Shown here: one piece after another, positions 8,160 to 17,541 of the stretch
Numbering within the stretch: the stretch's first letter is position 1
Layout of the letters: every line of letters begins with the position of its first letter
Source of the DNA: an uncultured Eubacteriales bacterium
GTDB taxonomy: Bacteria > Bacillota > Clostridia > Oscillospirales > Acutalibacteraceae
Assembly: GCA_934456435.1 (NCBI GenBank)
Contig: CAKSHH010000012.1
Span: 13,012 to 77,011 of the forward strand
DNA length: 64,000 nucleotides
Direction of reading: 5' to 3'
Program-made: the position numbers and the translations under genes
The notes under the pieces: model-generated
Told to the model about the DNA's origin: nothing
Database searches by the model: none
Seen by the model: only the letters and a program-made list of their open reading frames with translations

Positions 8160-8760
8160 GATTGCCGTTCTTGTTTCGGGCGGCGGAACAAATCTTCAGG
8201 CTCTAATCGACGCCCGGCAGAGCGGAATAATCAAAAGCGGCGAAATAACTCTTGTTGTTTCAAACAACAGCTCGGCATATGCCCTCACAAGGGCGGAAAA
8301 TGCAGAAATAAAAACGGCTGTTGTGCTAAAAAAAGAGTGTAAGGATCAGGCGGATTTTGAAAGCCGGATTTTGAGTCTGCTCAGCGAAAACGGGATAGAT
8401 ATGATTGTGCTTGCCGGATTCATGAGCATACTCAGCGCAGATTTTGTCTCGCACTATCCCGAGCGGATAATCAACGTTCATCCGTCGCTGATTCCGTCCT
8501 TTTGCGGCGAGGGCTTCTATGGCCTCAGAGTTCATCGGGCGGCACTCGATTACGGCGTTAAGGTCACGGGCGCAACCGTGCATTATGTAAATGAGATACC
8601 CGACGGAGGAAAAATAATTCTTCAAAAGGCCGTCAATATCGAGGACGGCGATACTCCCGAAATTCTTCAAAAAAGAGTAATGGAGCAGGCGGAATGGAAG
8701 CTTCTTCCTCAGGCAGCCGAGCTTGTATCCGCTGAGATCGTTAAAGAAAGGACAGCTTGA
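8143..8760 (+). CDS. purN: Phosphoribosylglycinamide formyltransferase (10-formyl-THF dependent)
   Basis: Transfers the formyl group of 10-formyl-THF to GAR. 205 aa. Seen are the N-terminal VLVSGGGTNLQALID nucleotide loop, the LAGFMSIL segment and the active-site INVHPSLIPSF (Asn, His) followed by GATVHYVNE and DGGKII. An AAAAGGAG site (8126-8133) lies inside the preceding transporter gene, and the start overlaps that gene. It is one of two formyl-consuming steps in the operon and a direct reason for a formate supply gene next to it. Confidence 0.95.
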   Translation: MKNKAKIAVLVSGGGTNLQALIDARQSGIIKSGEITLVVSNNSSAYALTRAENAEIKTAVVLKKECKDQADFESRILSLLSENGIDMIVLAGFMSILSADFVSHYPERIINVHPSLIPSFCGEGFYGLRVHRAALDYGVKVTGATVHYVNEIPDGGKIILQKAVNIEDGDTPEILQKRVMEQAEWKLLPQAAELVSAEIVKERTA

Positions 8761-8761
8761 A

Positions 8762-9481
8762 ATGAACATATATGAAATCAAATCAATGAAAGACCGTATA
8801 GACGGCAATCCCTATGTAGGACGCGGAATCGTTATCGGCAAAAGCTCTGACGGCAAAAAAGCCGCAACGGCATACTTCATCATGGGCAGAAGCGCAAACA
8901 GCCGCAACCGTGTGTTCACGGTAAAAAACGGTGAGGTCTTTACCGAGCCTTTCGACGCTTCAAAGGTAGAGGATCCCTCCCTGATAATCTATGCGGCAAT
9001 CAGAAAATTTGAGAACAAGCTCATCGTCACCAACGGCGACCAGACAGACACGGTTTACGACGGAATTGTAACAGGCAAAAGCTTTTCCGAAAGCCTTGAA
9101 AGCCGTGAGTTTGAGCCGGATGCGCCGAACTTCACACCCCGAATCAGCGGAATGCTGACCTTCAGCGAAAATGATTTTAAGTATGAAATGAGCATACTTA
9201 AAAGCCTTGATGAAAACGGAAGCGACTGTGCAAGATACACCTTCTCGTATCCGTCAAAGGCAGGGCTCGGTCACTTTATCCATACATATGTGACGGACGG
9301 CAACCCGATCCCGACATTTCAGGGTGAACCCGAGAGAGTGGCTATCCCCGACAGCATTGACGAATTTGCCGATGAAATCTGGAATTATCTTGACGAGAAC
9401 AATAAGATTTCCCTTTATGTAAGATACACCGACCTCACAGACGGCAGCTATGAGGAAAAGCTTATAAACAAGAATTGCTGA
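8762..9481 (+). CDS. purO: IMP cyclohydrolase, PurO family
   Basis: Would carry out the last step, ring closure of FAICAR to IMP. 239 aa starting at an ATG one base after the purN stop. It does not resemble the PurH cyclohydrolase domain. Instead it matches the PurO fold family first known from methanogens: GNPYVGRGIVIGKSSDG near the N-terminus, MGRSANSRNR (about 38-47) and VTNGDQTDTVYDGI (about 92-105). Placed directly before a stand-alone AICAR formyltransferase, it completes the pair of activities that most bacteria fuse in PurH. Family assignment is from motif memory; enzymatic role follows from context. Confidence 0.85.
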   Translation: MNIYEIKSMKDRIDGNPYVGRGIVIGKSSDGKKAATAYFIMGRSANSRNRVFTVKNGEVFTEPFDASKVEDPSLIIYAAIRKFENKLIVTNGDQTDTVYDGIVTGKSFSESLESREFEPDAPNFTPRISGMLTFSENDFKYEMSILKSLDENGSDCARYTFSYPSKAGLGHFIHTYVTDGNPIPTFQGEPERVAIPDSIDEFADEIWNYLDENNKISLYVRYTDLTDGSYEEKLINKNC

Positions 9482-9508
9482 AAACAACCAAGAAAGGAAC
9501 GGAAATAT

Positions 9509-10693
9509 ATGAAAGAATTCGAGCTCAAATACGGCTGTAACCCCAATCAGAAGCCTTCAAGAATATTTATGAATAACGCAAGCGACCTTCCCATCGAAAT
9601 CCTTTGCGGCAAGCCCGGATATATCAATTTCCTTGACGCATTCAACTCATGGCAGCTTGTTAAGGAATTGAAGGAGGCTCTCGGTCTTCCAGCCGTTGCA
9701 TCATTTAAGCACGTCAGCCCAACCTCTGCGGCCGTCGGAATAAAGCTTCCGGAAAAGCTCAAAAAGGCTTGCTTCGTTGACGATATCGAAGACCTTGACA
9801 GCTCCCCTCTCGCCTGCGCCTATGCCCGTGCAAGAGGAACCGACCGTATGTGCTCATTCGGAGATTGGGTTGCTCTCTCCGACGTTTGCGACGTCACAAC
9901 GGCAAAGCTCATCAAACGTGAGGTTTCCGACGGAATAATTGCCCCCGGCTATGAGCCCGAAGCTCTTGAAATCCTCAAATCGAAGCGCAAGGGCAGCTAC
10001 AACATCGTCAAAATCGACCCCGACTACACACCCGAGCCGATTGAGCGCAAGCAGGTGTTCGGCATCACCTTCGAGCAGGGAAGAAATAATTTTGAAATCA
10101 ACAGGGAGCTTCTTTCCAATGTTGTCACCAAAAATAAGAATATCCCCGACGATGCAATTCGTGACCTGATTATTTCACTTATAACGCTCAAATATACACA
10201 GTCCAACTCCGTTTGCTTTGCTTACGGCGGACAGGCGATCGGCGTCGGCGCAGGTCAGCAGTCCAGAATTCACTGCACCCGTCTTGCCGGCGGAAAAGCC
10301 GACACATGGTTCCTTCGTCAGAGTGACAAGGTTCTTAATCTTCCCCTCCTCCCCACTCTCGGCAGACCCGACCGTGACAATGTAATCGACAGATATATCA
10401 ACAAGTGCGAGGAGGACGTTTGCGCCGAGGGCAACTGGCAGAAATATTTTACCACCCGTCCCGAACCGCTTACAGAATCGGAGGTACGTGAATATCTCGA
10501 CACTGTCAACGGAGTTTCGCTCGGCTCTGATGCTTTCTTCCCGTTCAGCGACAATATCGAGAGAGCAAAGCTCAGCGGCGTAAAATATATTGCCGAACCC
10601 GGCGGCTCGATTCGCGACAACCTGGTAATCGAATGTGCCGACAAATATGACATGGCGATTGCATTTACGGGCATGAGATTATTCCACCATTGA
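9509..10693 (+). CDS. Stand-alone AICAR formyltransferase (PurV, PurH C-terminal domain type)
   Basis: Formylates AICAR with 10-formyl-THF to give FAICAR. 394 aa, with only the AICAR formyltransferase half of the normal ~510-590-aa bifunctional PurH; there is no N-terminal methylglyoxal-synthase-like cyclohydrolase domain. Motifs: ELKYGCNPNQKPSRIF, LDAFNSWQLVKELKEALG, and the catalytic Lys-His in ASFKHVSPTSAAVG, where bacterial PurH usually has KHxNPCG. This wording is closer to the animal ATIC enzyme. AAGAAAGGA precedes the start. Works with the PurO-type cyclohydrolase just upstream. Sometimes called purV or purH2. Confidence 0.88.
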   Translation: MKEFELKYGCNPNQKPSRIFMNNASDLPIEILCGKPGYINFLDAFNSWQLVKELKEALGLPAVASFKHVSPTSAAVGIKLPEKLKKACFVDDIEDLDSSPLACAYARARGTDRMCSFGDWVALSDVCDVTTAKLIKREVSDGIIAPGYEPEALEILKSKRKGSYNIVKIDPDYTPEPIERKQVFGITFEQGRNNFEINRELLSNVVTKNKNIPDDAIRDLIISLITLKYTQSNSVCFAYGGQAIGVGAGQQSRIHCTRLAGGKADTWFLRQSDKVLNLPLLPTLGRPDRDNVIDRYINKCEEDVCAEGNWQKYFTTRPEPLTESEVREYLDTVNGVSLGSDAFFPFSDNIERAKLSGVKYIAEPGGSIRDNLVIECADKYDMAIAFTGMRLFHH

Positions 10694-10737
10694 TTATTGA
10701 CGGGTCTTTTTTTCCGCTTGAAAGGATTTGATAAGCA

Positions 10738-12006
10738 ATGAAAATAATGGTTATCGGCGGAGGCGGCCGTGAACATGCCATAATAAAAAAACTAAAAGAG
10801 AACAAAACAATTGAAAAAGTATATGCTCTCCCCGGCAACGGCGGCATTGCACACGATGCTGTCTGCGTTCCGATAGGAGCATGTGAAATTGATAAAATCG
10901 TTGACTTTGCGTCGAACGAAAATATAGATTATGCCGTTGTCGCTCCCGACGATCCGCTTGTGCTCGGACTTGTTGACAGACTTGAAGAAATCGGAATTTC
11001 CTGCTTCGGTCCCCGTGCAAATGCAGCAATAATTGAGGGCAGTAAGGTCTTTTCTAAAAATCTTATGAAGAAATACAGTATTCCGACCGCTTCATACGAG
11101 ACATTTAACGATATGGAAAAAGCCCTCGCTTACCTTGAGAACGCCCCTGTTCCGACAGTTATCAAAGCCGACGGTCTTGCCCTCGGCAAGGGCGTTACGG
11201 TTGCATTGACACGCGAGGAAGCAAAAAAGGCCGTCGTTGAAGCCATGCAGGATAAGAAATTCGGCAAAAGCGGAGAAAGCATTGTTATTGAAGAATATCT
11301 GGAAGGACCCGAAGTTTCCGTCCTTGCTTTTACCGACGGTAAGGTTGTAAAGCCGATGGTTTCTTCAATGGATCACAAGCGTTCGGGTGACAATGATACG
11401 GGACTCAATACAGGCGGTATGGGCACAATCGCTCCGAACCCGTATTACACAGATGAGGTTGCAAAAATTTGTATGGACACGATTTTTGTTTCGACGATCA
11501 ACGCTATGAATAAAGAGAGGCGAACCTTCAAGGGCTGTTTATATTTCGGTCTCATGCTCACCAAGGACGGTCCGAAGGTAATTGAATATAACTGCCGCTT
11601 CGGCGATCCCGAAACTCAGGTCGTGCTTCCATTGCTTGAAAGCGACCTGCTCACGGTTATGAAAGCGACAACCGACGGCACGCTTTCGGAAACGGAAGTT
11701 AAATTCAAAGACGGTAATGCCTGCTGTGTTATCATGGCTTCGGACGGCTACCCTGTTTCATATAAAAAGGGATATGAGATAACAATTCCCGAAGACATCT
11801 CCGATTCCGTTTATATTGCGGGCGCAGCGAAAAAGGACGGCAAGCTTTACACCTCGGGAGGCAGAGTTCTTGGCGTAACATCGGTTGCTCCGACGCTGAA
11901 GGAAGCAATTGACAGTTCATATAAAAAGGTTAAAACAATTTCATTTGAAAACGCATATTACAGACTCGACATCGGTCAAAGAGCCTTGAAAGCAACGGAG
12001 GAATAA
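10738..12006 (+). CDS. purD: Phosphoribosylamine-glycine ligase
   Basis: Forms GAR from phosphoribosylamine, glycine and ATP. 422 aa, standard length. Visible are the N-terminal VIGGGGREHAI motif, the ATP-grasp segment PTVIKADGLALGKGV and EEYLEGPEVSVLAF, and MVSSMDHKRSGDNDTGLNTG followed by GGMGT and CRFGDPETQVVLP. The start follows a GAAAGGA site. One base separates its stop from the purL start. Confidence 0.96.
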   Translation: MKIMVIGGGGREHAIIKKLKENKTIEKVYALPGNGGIAHDAVCVPIGACEIDKIVDFASNENIDYAVVAPDDPLVLGLVDRLEEIGISCFGPRANAAIIEGSKVFSKNLMKKYSIPTASYETFNDMEKALAYLENAPVPTVIKADGLALGKGVTVALTREEAKKAVVEAMQDKKFGKSGESIVIEEYLEGPEVSVLAFTDGKVVKPMVSSMDHKRSGDNDTGLNTGGMGTIAPNPYYTDEVAKICMDTIFVSTINAMNKERRTFKGCLYFGLMLTKDGPKVIEYNCRFGDPETQVVLPLLESDLLTVMKATTDGTLSETEVKFKDGNACCVIMASDGYPVSYKKGYEITIPEDISDSVYIAGAAKKDGKLYTSGGRVLGVTSVAPTLKEAIDSSYKKVKTISFENAYYRLDIGQRALKATEE

Positions 12007-12007
12007 T

Positions 12008-15000
12008 ATGGTTTACAGAGTTTATGTAGAAAAAAAAACGGAAATTGCCCATGAGGCGAAGAACCTGCTTAAGGAAGCCAACGAGCTTCTCTCAATAAAG
12101 GGTCTTGAGGATGTGAGGATCATCAACCGTTACGATGCCGAAAACATCACAGAGGAGCTTTTTAATTATGCCGTAAAAACAGTTTTTTCGGAGCCTCAGC
12201 TCGATATCGTTTCGAGCGAGATAAATTCCGAAGGCTATTCGTGCTTTGCGGTTGAATATCTTCCCGGTCAGTTTGATCAGAGAGCCGACTCCGCCGCACA
12301 GTGCATACAGATTATTTCAAAATCCGAGCGTCCTACCGTGCGCACAGCGAAGGTTTATTTGCTCAAGGGCGAGCTTTCCGCAGGCGAAATTGATACAATC
12401 AAAAAATACGTCATTAACCCCGTCGAAGCGAGAGAGGCTTCACTCACAAAGCCTGAAACTCTTGCCGCAAAGTATGATATTCCGACATCCGTCGAAACTC
12501 TTGACGGCTTCCTTGATTTAACCGACTCGGAGCTTGAAAAATTTGTTGAAGATTTCGGTCTTGCAATGGATATTGACGATATCAAGTTCTGTCAGAATTA
12601 TTTTAAATCCGAAAACAGAAATCCGACAATCACCGAAATACGAATGATTGATACCTATTGGTCGGATCATTGCCGCCATACAACATTTTTGACGGTAATT
12701 GACGACGTTACGTTTGAGGACGAGCTTATTCAAAAAACATATGATGAATATCTTGAAACACGCAGATCGCTAGGCAGAACAAAGCCCGTCTGTCTGATGG
12801 ACATTGCAACTATCGCTGTCAAGGCGCTTAAAAAGCAGGGAAAGCTTGACAAGCTTGATGAGAGCGAAGAAATCAATGCCTGCACGGTTAAGATAAATGT
12901 TGACGTAGACGGCGTCAGTGAGCCTTGGCTGCTCCTTTTCAAAAATGAAACCCACAACCATCCGACAGAAATCGAGCCCTTCGGCGGTGCGGCAACATGT
13001 ATCGGCGGAGCGATTCGTGATCCCCTTTCGGGCAGAAGCTATGTCTACGGAGCTATGCGTGTCACAGGTGCGGCAGATCCCCTGAAGCCGCTCGATGAAA
13101 CTATCAAGGGCAAGCTTCCCCAGAGAAAAATCGTAACGACAGCCGCCGCAGGCTATTCGTCCTACGGCAACCAGATAGGTCTTGCAACAGGAATTGTCGA
13201 TGAGATCTATCACCCGGGATATGCTGCAAAACGTATGGAAATCGGTGCCGTTATCGCCGCAACTCCTGCAGAAAACGTAAGACGAGAGGTTCCGACTCCC
13301 GGAGATATTGTTATTCTTCTCGGCGGTGCTACAGGTCGTGACGGATGCGGCGGTGCTACAGGCTCATCAAAATCTCACACTGTTTCTTCTCTTGAGACCT
13401 GCGGTGCAGAGGTGCAAAAAGGTAACGCTCCTGAGGAACGCAAACTTCAAAGACTTTTCCGCAATAAAACCGCATGCCGTCTTATCAAGCGCTGCAACGA
13501 CTTCGGCGCAGGCGGAGTTTCTGTTGCAATCGGCGAGCTTGCCGACGGACTTGAAATCAATCTTAATGCCGTTCCCAAGAAGTATGAGGGTCTTGACGGA
13601 ACAGAGCTTGCAATCAGCGAGAGCCAGGAAAGAATGGCTGTCGTTGTTGAAGCGAATAAGGTTGACGAGTTTCTTTCCCTTGCCAAAGAAGAAAATCTCA
13701 ACGCCGTTCCCGTCGCTGTCGTAACCGAACAGCCTCGCCTGAGAATGAATTGGAACGGAAATACAATCGTTGATATCAGCCGTGAATTTCTTAATTCAAA
13801 CGGTGCAGACAAGCACATTGTAATCAACACAGAAAAATGTGCCTCGGCAAAACGCAGCTTTAACGGAAGTTTTTCGGAAAGCTATAAAGAACTTGCCGAC
13901 GACCTCAACATTTGCTCAAAAAGAGGTCTTTCAGAACGTTTCGATTCAACCATCGGCGCAGGAACCGTTCTTATGCCGTTCGGCGGTAAAAATCAGCTCA
14001 CTCCAATTCAGGCAATGGTTCAGAAAATCTCTGTTGAGAAAAAGTCAACCGACGACTGTTCGCTCATGGCGTTCGGCTACAATCCGTTCATAACCGAAAA
14101 AAGTCCTTATCACGGCGCATATTTAGCTGTTGTCGAGTCAGTCTGCAAGCTTATTGCAAGCGGTACCGATTTCAAGGACGTTTACCTGACCTTCCAGGAA
14201 TATTTCAAGCATCCAGGCAAGGACGGCAAGCGCTGGAGTCAGCCGCTTTCGGCTCTCCTCGGTGCATTTAAGGCACAGATGGAGCTCGGAATCGGTGCGA
14301 TCGGAGGAAAAGACTCAATGAGCGGCACATTCGAGAATATCGACGTTCCGCCGACTCTTGTTTCCTTCGCCGTTACAACATCAAAAACAGACCGAATCGT
14401 TTCTCCCGAATTTAAGAAAGCAGGAAACAAGGTCATCTTCCTTCCCTGTCCGTATGACGAAAACAATCTTCCGAAAACCGACTGCCTCATTGCTCTTTTT
14501 GATAAGGTCGCCGATCTTTTGAAATCGGGAAAAGCGGTTTCATGCTACACTCCCGGTATGGGCGGCATCGCCGAAGCAGTTATGAAAATGTGCTTCGGTA
14601 ACGGACTCGGCTTCAGCTACAGCGAAAAGGCAGATATGAATAAAATTTTCGGCTACAGCTATGCCGGCTTTATTCTTGAGGTCGCAGACTGGGACAACGG
14701 GGACGAAATAATCGGAACCGTTACCGAAAAAGGTGAAATATCATACCTCGGTGACACCGTGTCGCTTGATTCCCTGCTGAAAATTTACGAAGATAAATTA
14801 GAAAGCGTTTTCACATGCAACATTAAAAATACAGGCAGTAAGCCCGAAAACGTTTCATATACCGCTACAGAGCGTATAGCACCGTCAATAAAGGTAGCCA
14901 AGCCCCGTGTTCTCATTCCCGTATTCCCGGGCACAAACTGCGAATACGATTCCGCAAAGGCGGTCGCAAACGCAGGTGCAGAGCCGATAATCACGGTTAT

Positions 15001-15700
15001 CAATAATCTCTCTGCAGACGGAATCGCAAGAAGCATTGAAGGCTTTGCAAAAGAACTTAAAAATTCTCAGATCATATTCATTCCCGGCGGATTTTCAGGC
15101 GGAGATGAGCCCGACGGAAGTGGTAAATTCATCACCGCATTTTTCCGCAATCCCGAGATAAAGGAGGGTGTCACAGAGCTTCTTGAACGCCGTGACGGTC
15201 TTATGTGCGGCATCTGCAACGGCTTCCAGGCTCTTATAAAGCTCGGACTTGTGCCTTACGGAAAAATCATCAACACCGATGAAAATTGCCCGACGCTTAC
15301 ATTCAACACAATTGCAAGGCATCAGTCAAGAATCGTTCGCACAAGGATCGCTTCAAACAAATCCCCGTGGCTGTCTGAAATGAACGTCGGCGATATTGTC
15401 AATGTCCCGATTTCTCATGGCGAAGGTCGCTTCCTTGCCAATGACGAAACGATACGCCGCCTTATCGAAAACGGACAGATCGCAACTCAGTATGTCGATT
15501 CCGAAGGAAATGCTTCAAATGATATCCACTTTAATCCCAACGACTCAGCCTATGCAATCGAGGGCATCACCTCCCCCGACGGCAGAGTTTTCGGAAAAAT
15601 GGGTCACAGCGAAAGAATCGGAGCGGGACTTTATAAAAATGTTCCCGGCAATTATAACATACATATGTTTGAATCAGCCGTAAAATATTTTAACAAGTGA
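12008..15700 (+). CDS. purL: Phosphoribosylformylglycinamidine synthase, single-chain
   Basis: Converts FGAR to FGAM using glutamine and ATP. 1230 aa, so one chain holds everything that Bacillus splits into PurS, PurQ and PurL. Order: N-terminal PurS-like domain (about 1-150), linker with DTYWSDHCRHTTF (about 215-228), two AIR-synthase-like halves with ETHNHPTEIEPFGGAAT (about 313-330), and a C-terminal glutamine amidotransferase from about 965. The latter carries FPGTNCEYDSAK, the nucleophile in GICNGFQALIKLG, and a closing GHSERIG. Overlaps the fhs upstream region. Confidence 0.96.
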   Translation: MVYRVYVEKKTEIAHEAKNLLKEANELLSIKGLEDVRIINRYDAENITEELFNYAVKTVFSEPQLDIVSSEINSEGYSCFAVEYLPGQFDQRADSAAQCIQIISKSERPTVRTAKVYLLKGELSAGEIDTIKKYVINPVEAREASLTKPETLAAKYDIPTSVETLDGFLDLTDSELEKFVEDFGLAMDIDDIKFCQNYFKSENRNPTITEIRMIDTYWSDHCRHTTFLTVIDDVTFEDELIQKTYDEYLETRRSLGRTKPVCLMDIATIAVKALKKQGKLDKLDESEEINACTVKINVDVDGVSEPWLLLFKNETHNHPTEIEPFGGAATCIGGAIRDPLSGRSYVYGAMRVTGAADPLKPLDETIKGKLPQRKIVTTAAAGYSSYGNQIGLATGIVDEIYHPGYAAKRMEIGAVIAATPAENVRREVPTPGDIVILLGGATGRDGCGGATGSSKSHTVSSLETCGAEVQKGNAPEERKLQRLFRNKTACRLIKRCNDFGAGGVSVAIGELADGLEINLNAVPKKYEGLDGTELAISESQERMAVVVEANKVDEFLSLAKEENLNAVPVAVVTEQPRLRMNWNGNTIVDISREFLNSNGADKHIVINTEKCASAKRSFNGSFSESYKELADDLNICSKRGLSERFDSTIGAGTVLMPFGGKNQLTPIQAMVQKISVEKKSTDDCSLMAFGYNPFITEKSPYHGAYLAVVESVCKLIASGTDFKDVYLTFQEYFKHPGKDGKRWSQPLSALLGAFKAQMELGIGAIGGKDSMSGTFENIDVPPTLVSFAVTTSKTDRIVSPEFKKAGNKVIFLPCPYDENNLPKTDCLIALFDKVADLLKSGKAVSCYTPGMGGIAEAVMKMCFGNGLGFSYSEKADMNKIFGYSYAGFILEVADWDNGDEIIGTVTEKGEISYLGDTVSLDSLLKIYEDKLESVFTCNIKNTGSKPENVSYTATERIAPSIKVAKPRVLIPVFPGTNCEYDSAKAVANAGAEPIITVINNLSADGIARSIEGFAKELKNSQIIFIPGGFSGGDEPDGSGKFITAFFRNPEIKEGVTELLERRDGLMCGICNGFQALIKLGLVPYGKIINTDENCPTLTFNTIARHQSRIVRTRIASNKSPWLSEMNVGDIVNVPISHGEGRFLANDETIRRLIENGQIATQYVDSEGNASNDIHFNPNDSAYAIEGITSPDGRVFGKMGHSERIGAGLYKNVPGNYNIHMFESAVKYFNK

Positions 15701-15711
15701 GGAGTATAGCC

Positions 15712-17388
15712 ATGTCACAACTTTCCGATATTGAAATAGCTCAGCAGTGCAAGCCAAGGCACATTACAGAAATTGCAAAAAAAGCACACATTGATGAAAA
15801 ATACATCGAACAGTACGGAAACTATAAAGCCAAAATCGATCCGCAGCTTTTAAAGGAAACCGACAGGAAAAACGGCAAGCTTATACTTGTCACCGCCATC
15901 ACCCCCACCCCTGCCGGAGAGGGCAAGACAACGACTACAATAGGTCTAGCCGATGGTCTTGCGCGTCTCGGCAAGGATGTAACCGTGGCACTTCGTGAGC
16001 CGTCACTCGGTCCTGTTTTCGGCATAAAGGGCGGTGCCGCAGGCGGCGGCTATGCTCAGGTCGTTCCCATGGAGGACATCAATCTTCATTTCACGGGAGA
16101 TTTCCATGCAATCGGAGCGGCGAACAACCTCCTCGCCGCAATGCTCGACAATCATATTCAGCAGGGCAACGCTTTGGGAATTGACGTCAAAAAAATCACA
16201 TGGAAGCGCTGTGTTGACATGAACGACCGTCAGCTTCGTTACGTTGTTGACGGACTCGGCGGACGTGTAAACGGCACTCCCCGTGAGGACGGCTTTGACA
16301 TCACCGTTGCGAGCGAGATCATGGCAGTTTTCTGCCTCGCGACCTCTATTTCAGACCTCAAGGAGCGTCTGTCGAAAATCATCGTCGGTTATACCTATGA
16401 TGACAAACCCGTAACCGCAGGTGACCTCCACGCACAGGGTGCAATGACCGCTCTCTTGAAGGATGCAATCAAGCCCAATCTTGTTCAGACACTCGAAGGA
16501 ACGCCCGCATTTGTTCACGGCGGCCCCTTTGCCAACATTGCTCACGGCTGTAATTCGGTAATGGCAACGCAAATGGCACTTAAAATGGGCGACTATACCG
16601 TTACGGAGGCAGGCTTCGGCGCCGACCTCGGAGCAGAAAAATTTCTCGACATCAAATGCCGCATGGCAGGCCTTGTGCCCGATGCGGTTGTTATCGTCGC
16701 AACCGTCCGTGCTCTGAAAATGCACGGCGGACTTGATAAAAAAGAGCTTGCAACCGAGGATATTTCCGCTTTGGAAAAGGGAATTCCAAACCTTCTCCGT
16801 CACGTTTCCAATATCAAAAACATTTACAAGCTTCCGTGCGTCGTCGCCGTAAACAGATTCCCGACGGATACGGATAACGAAATCAACTTCATTATCAAGA
16901 AATGCCGTAAGCTTGGCGTTAATACGGTTCTTTCAACCGTTTGGGCTGAGGGCGGCAAAGGCGGAGAAGTCCTTGCAAAAGAGGTTATTCGTCTTTGTGA
17001 GGAAGAAAAAGGCAATTTCACTTTCTCCTACGGTGATGAGCTTTCAATCACGGAAAAGGTTGATGCAATCGTCAAGAAGGTCTACGGCGGAAAGGGAATC
17101 AACATTTTGCCGAACGCAAAGAAACAGATCGCTCAGCTTGAAAGCCTCGGCTTCGGAAAATTCCCTGTTTGTATTGCAAAAACGCAGTACAGCTTTTCCG
17201 ACGATCCGACAAAGCTCGGCGCACCCGAGGACTTCACCGTAACAGTTAAGAACGTCAAGGTCAGCGCAGGTGCAGGATTTATTGTTGTTCTGACAGGCGA
17301 TATCATGACCATGCCCGGACTACCGAAAAAACCTGCGGCGGAAAATATCGACGTTGACGATAACGGAAAAATCATCGGTTTGTTCTGA
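15712..17388 (+). CDS. fhs: Formate-tetrahydrofolate ligase
   Basis: Activates formate with ATP to 10-formyl-THF, the donor used by PurN and the AICAR formyltransferase. 558 aa, standard length. The P-loop TPTPAGEGKTTTTIGLADGL lies at about 65-84; KGGAAGGGYAQVVPMEDINL and FAFV-region GGPFANIAHGCNS follow. The ATG at 15712 is preferred over the in-frame GTG at 15697, because a GAGGAG site precedes it. It is the last gene of the ZTP-controlled operon and ends just before a strong terminator. Having fhs here rather than in a folate or acetogenic cluster shows that its main duty is purine synthesis. Confidence 0.96.
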   Translation: MSQLSDIEIAQQCKPRHITEIAKKAHIDEKYIEQYGNYKAKIDPQLLKETDRKNGKLILVTAITPTPAGEGKTTTTIGLADGLARLGKDVTVALREPSLGPVFGIKGGAAGGGYAQVVPMEDINLHFTGDFHAIGAANNLLAAMLDNHIQQGNALGIDVKKITWKRCVDMNDRQLRYVVDGLGGRVNGTPREDGFDITVASEIMAVFCLATSISDLKERLSKIIVGYTYDDKPVTAGDLHAQGAMTALLKDAIKPNLVQTLEGTPAFVHGGPFANIAHGCNSVMATQMALKMGDYTVTEAGFGADLGAEKFLDIKCRMAGLVPDAVVIVATVRALKMHGGLDKKELATEDISALEKGIPNLLRHVSNIKNIYKLPCVVAVNRFPTDTDNEINFIIKKCRKLGVNTVLSTVWAEGGKGGEVLAKEVIRLCEEEKGNFTFSYGDELSITEKVDAIVKKVYGGKGINILPNAKKQIAQLESLGFGKFPVCIAKTQYSFSDDPTKLGAPEDFTVTVKNVKVSAGAGFIVVLTGDIMTMPGLPKKPAAENIDVDDNGKIIGLF

Positions 17389-17450
17389 TTTTAAATCATA
17401 AATAACGCAAAACTAAAAGCAATATTTGTTAAACTATAAAATATTAAGCA

Positions 17451-17495
17451 AAAACCCTGCCGAATTTGAATTTTCGGTAGGGTTTTAATTGTTTT
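17451..17495 (+). terminator. Terminator of the purine operon
   Basis: Hairpin with AAAACCCTGCCGAA (17451-17464) paired to TTCGGTAGGGTTTT (17473-17486, one G-T pair) and a following T-rich stretch. It lies 62 bp after the fhs stop and also before the convergent flavodoxin remnant, so it could act on both strands. Confidence 0.8.
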
Positions 17496-17541
17496 TCAAG
17501 ATATTCTAATGATATAAACACAGAATAGCAAGGTTTTTAAC

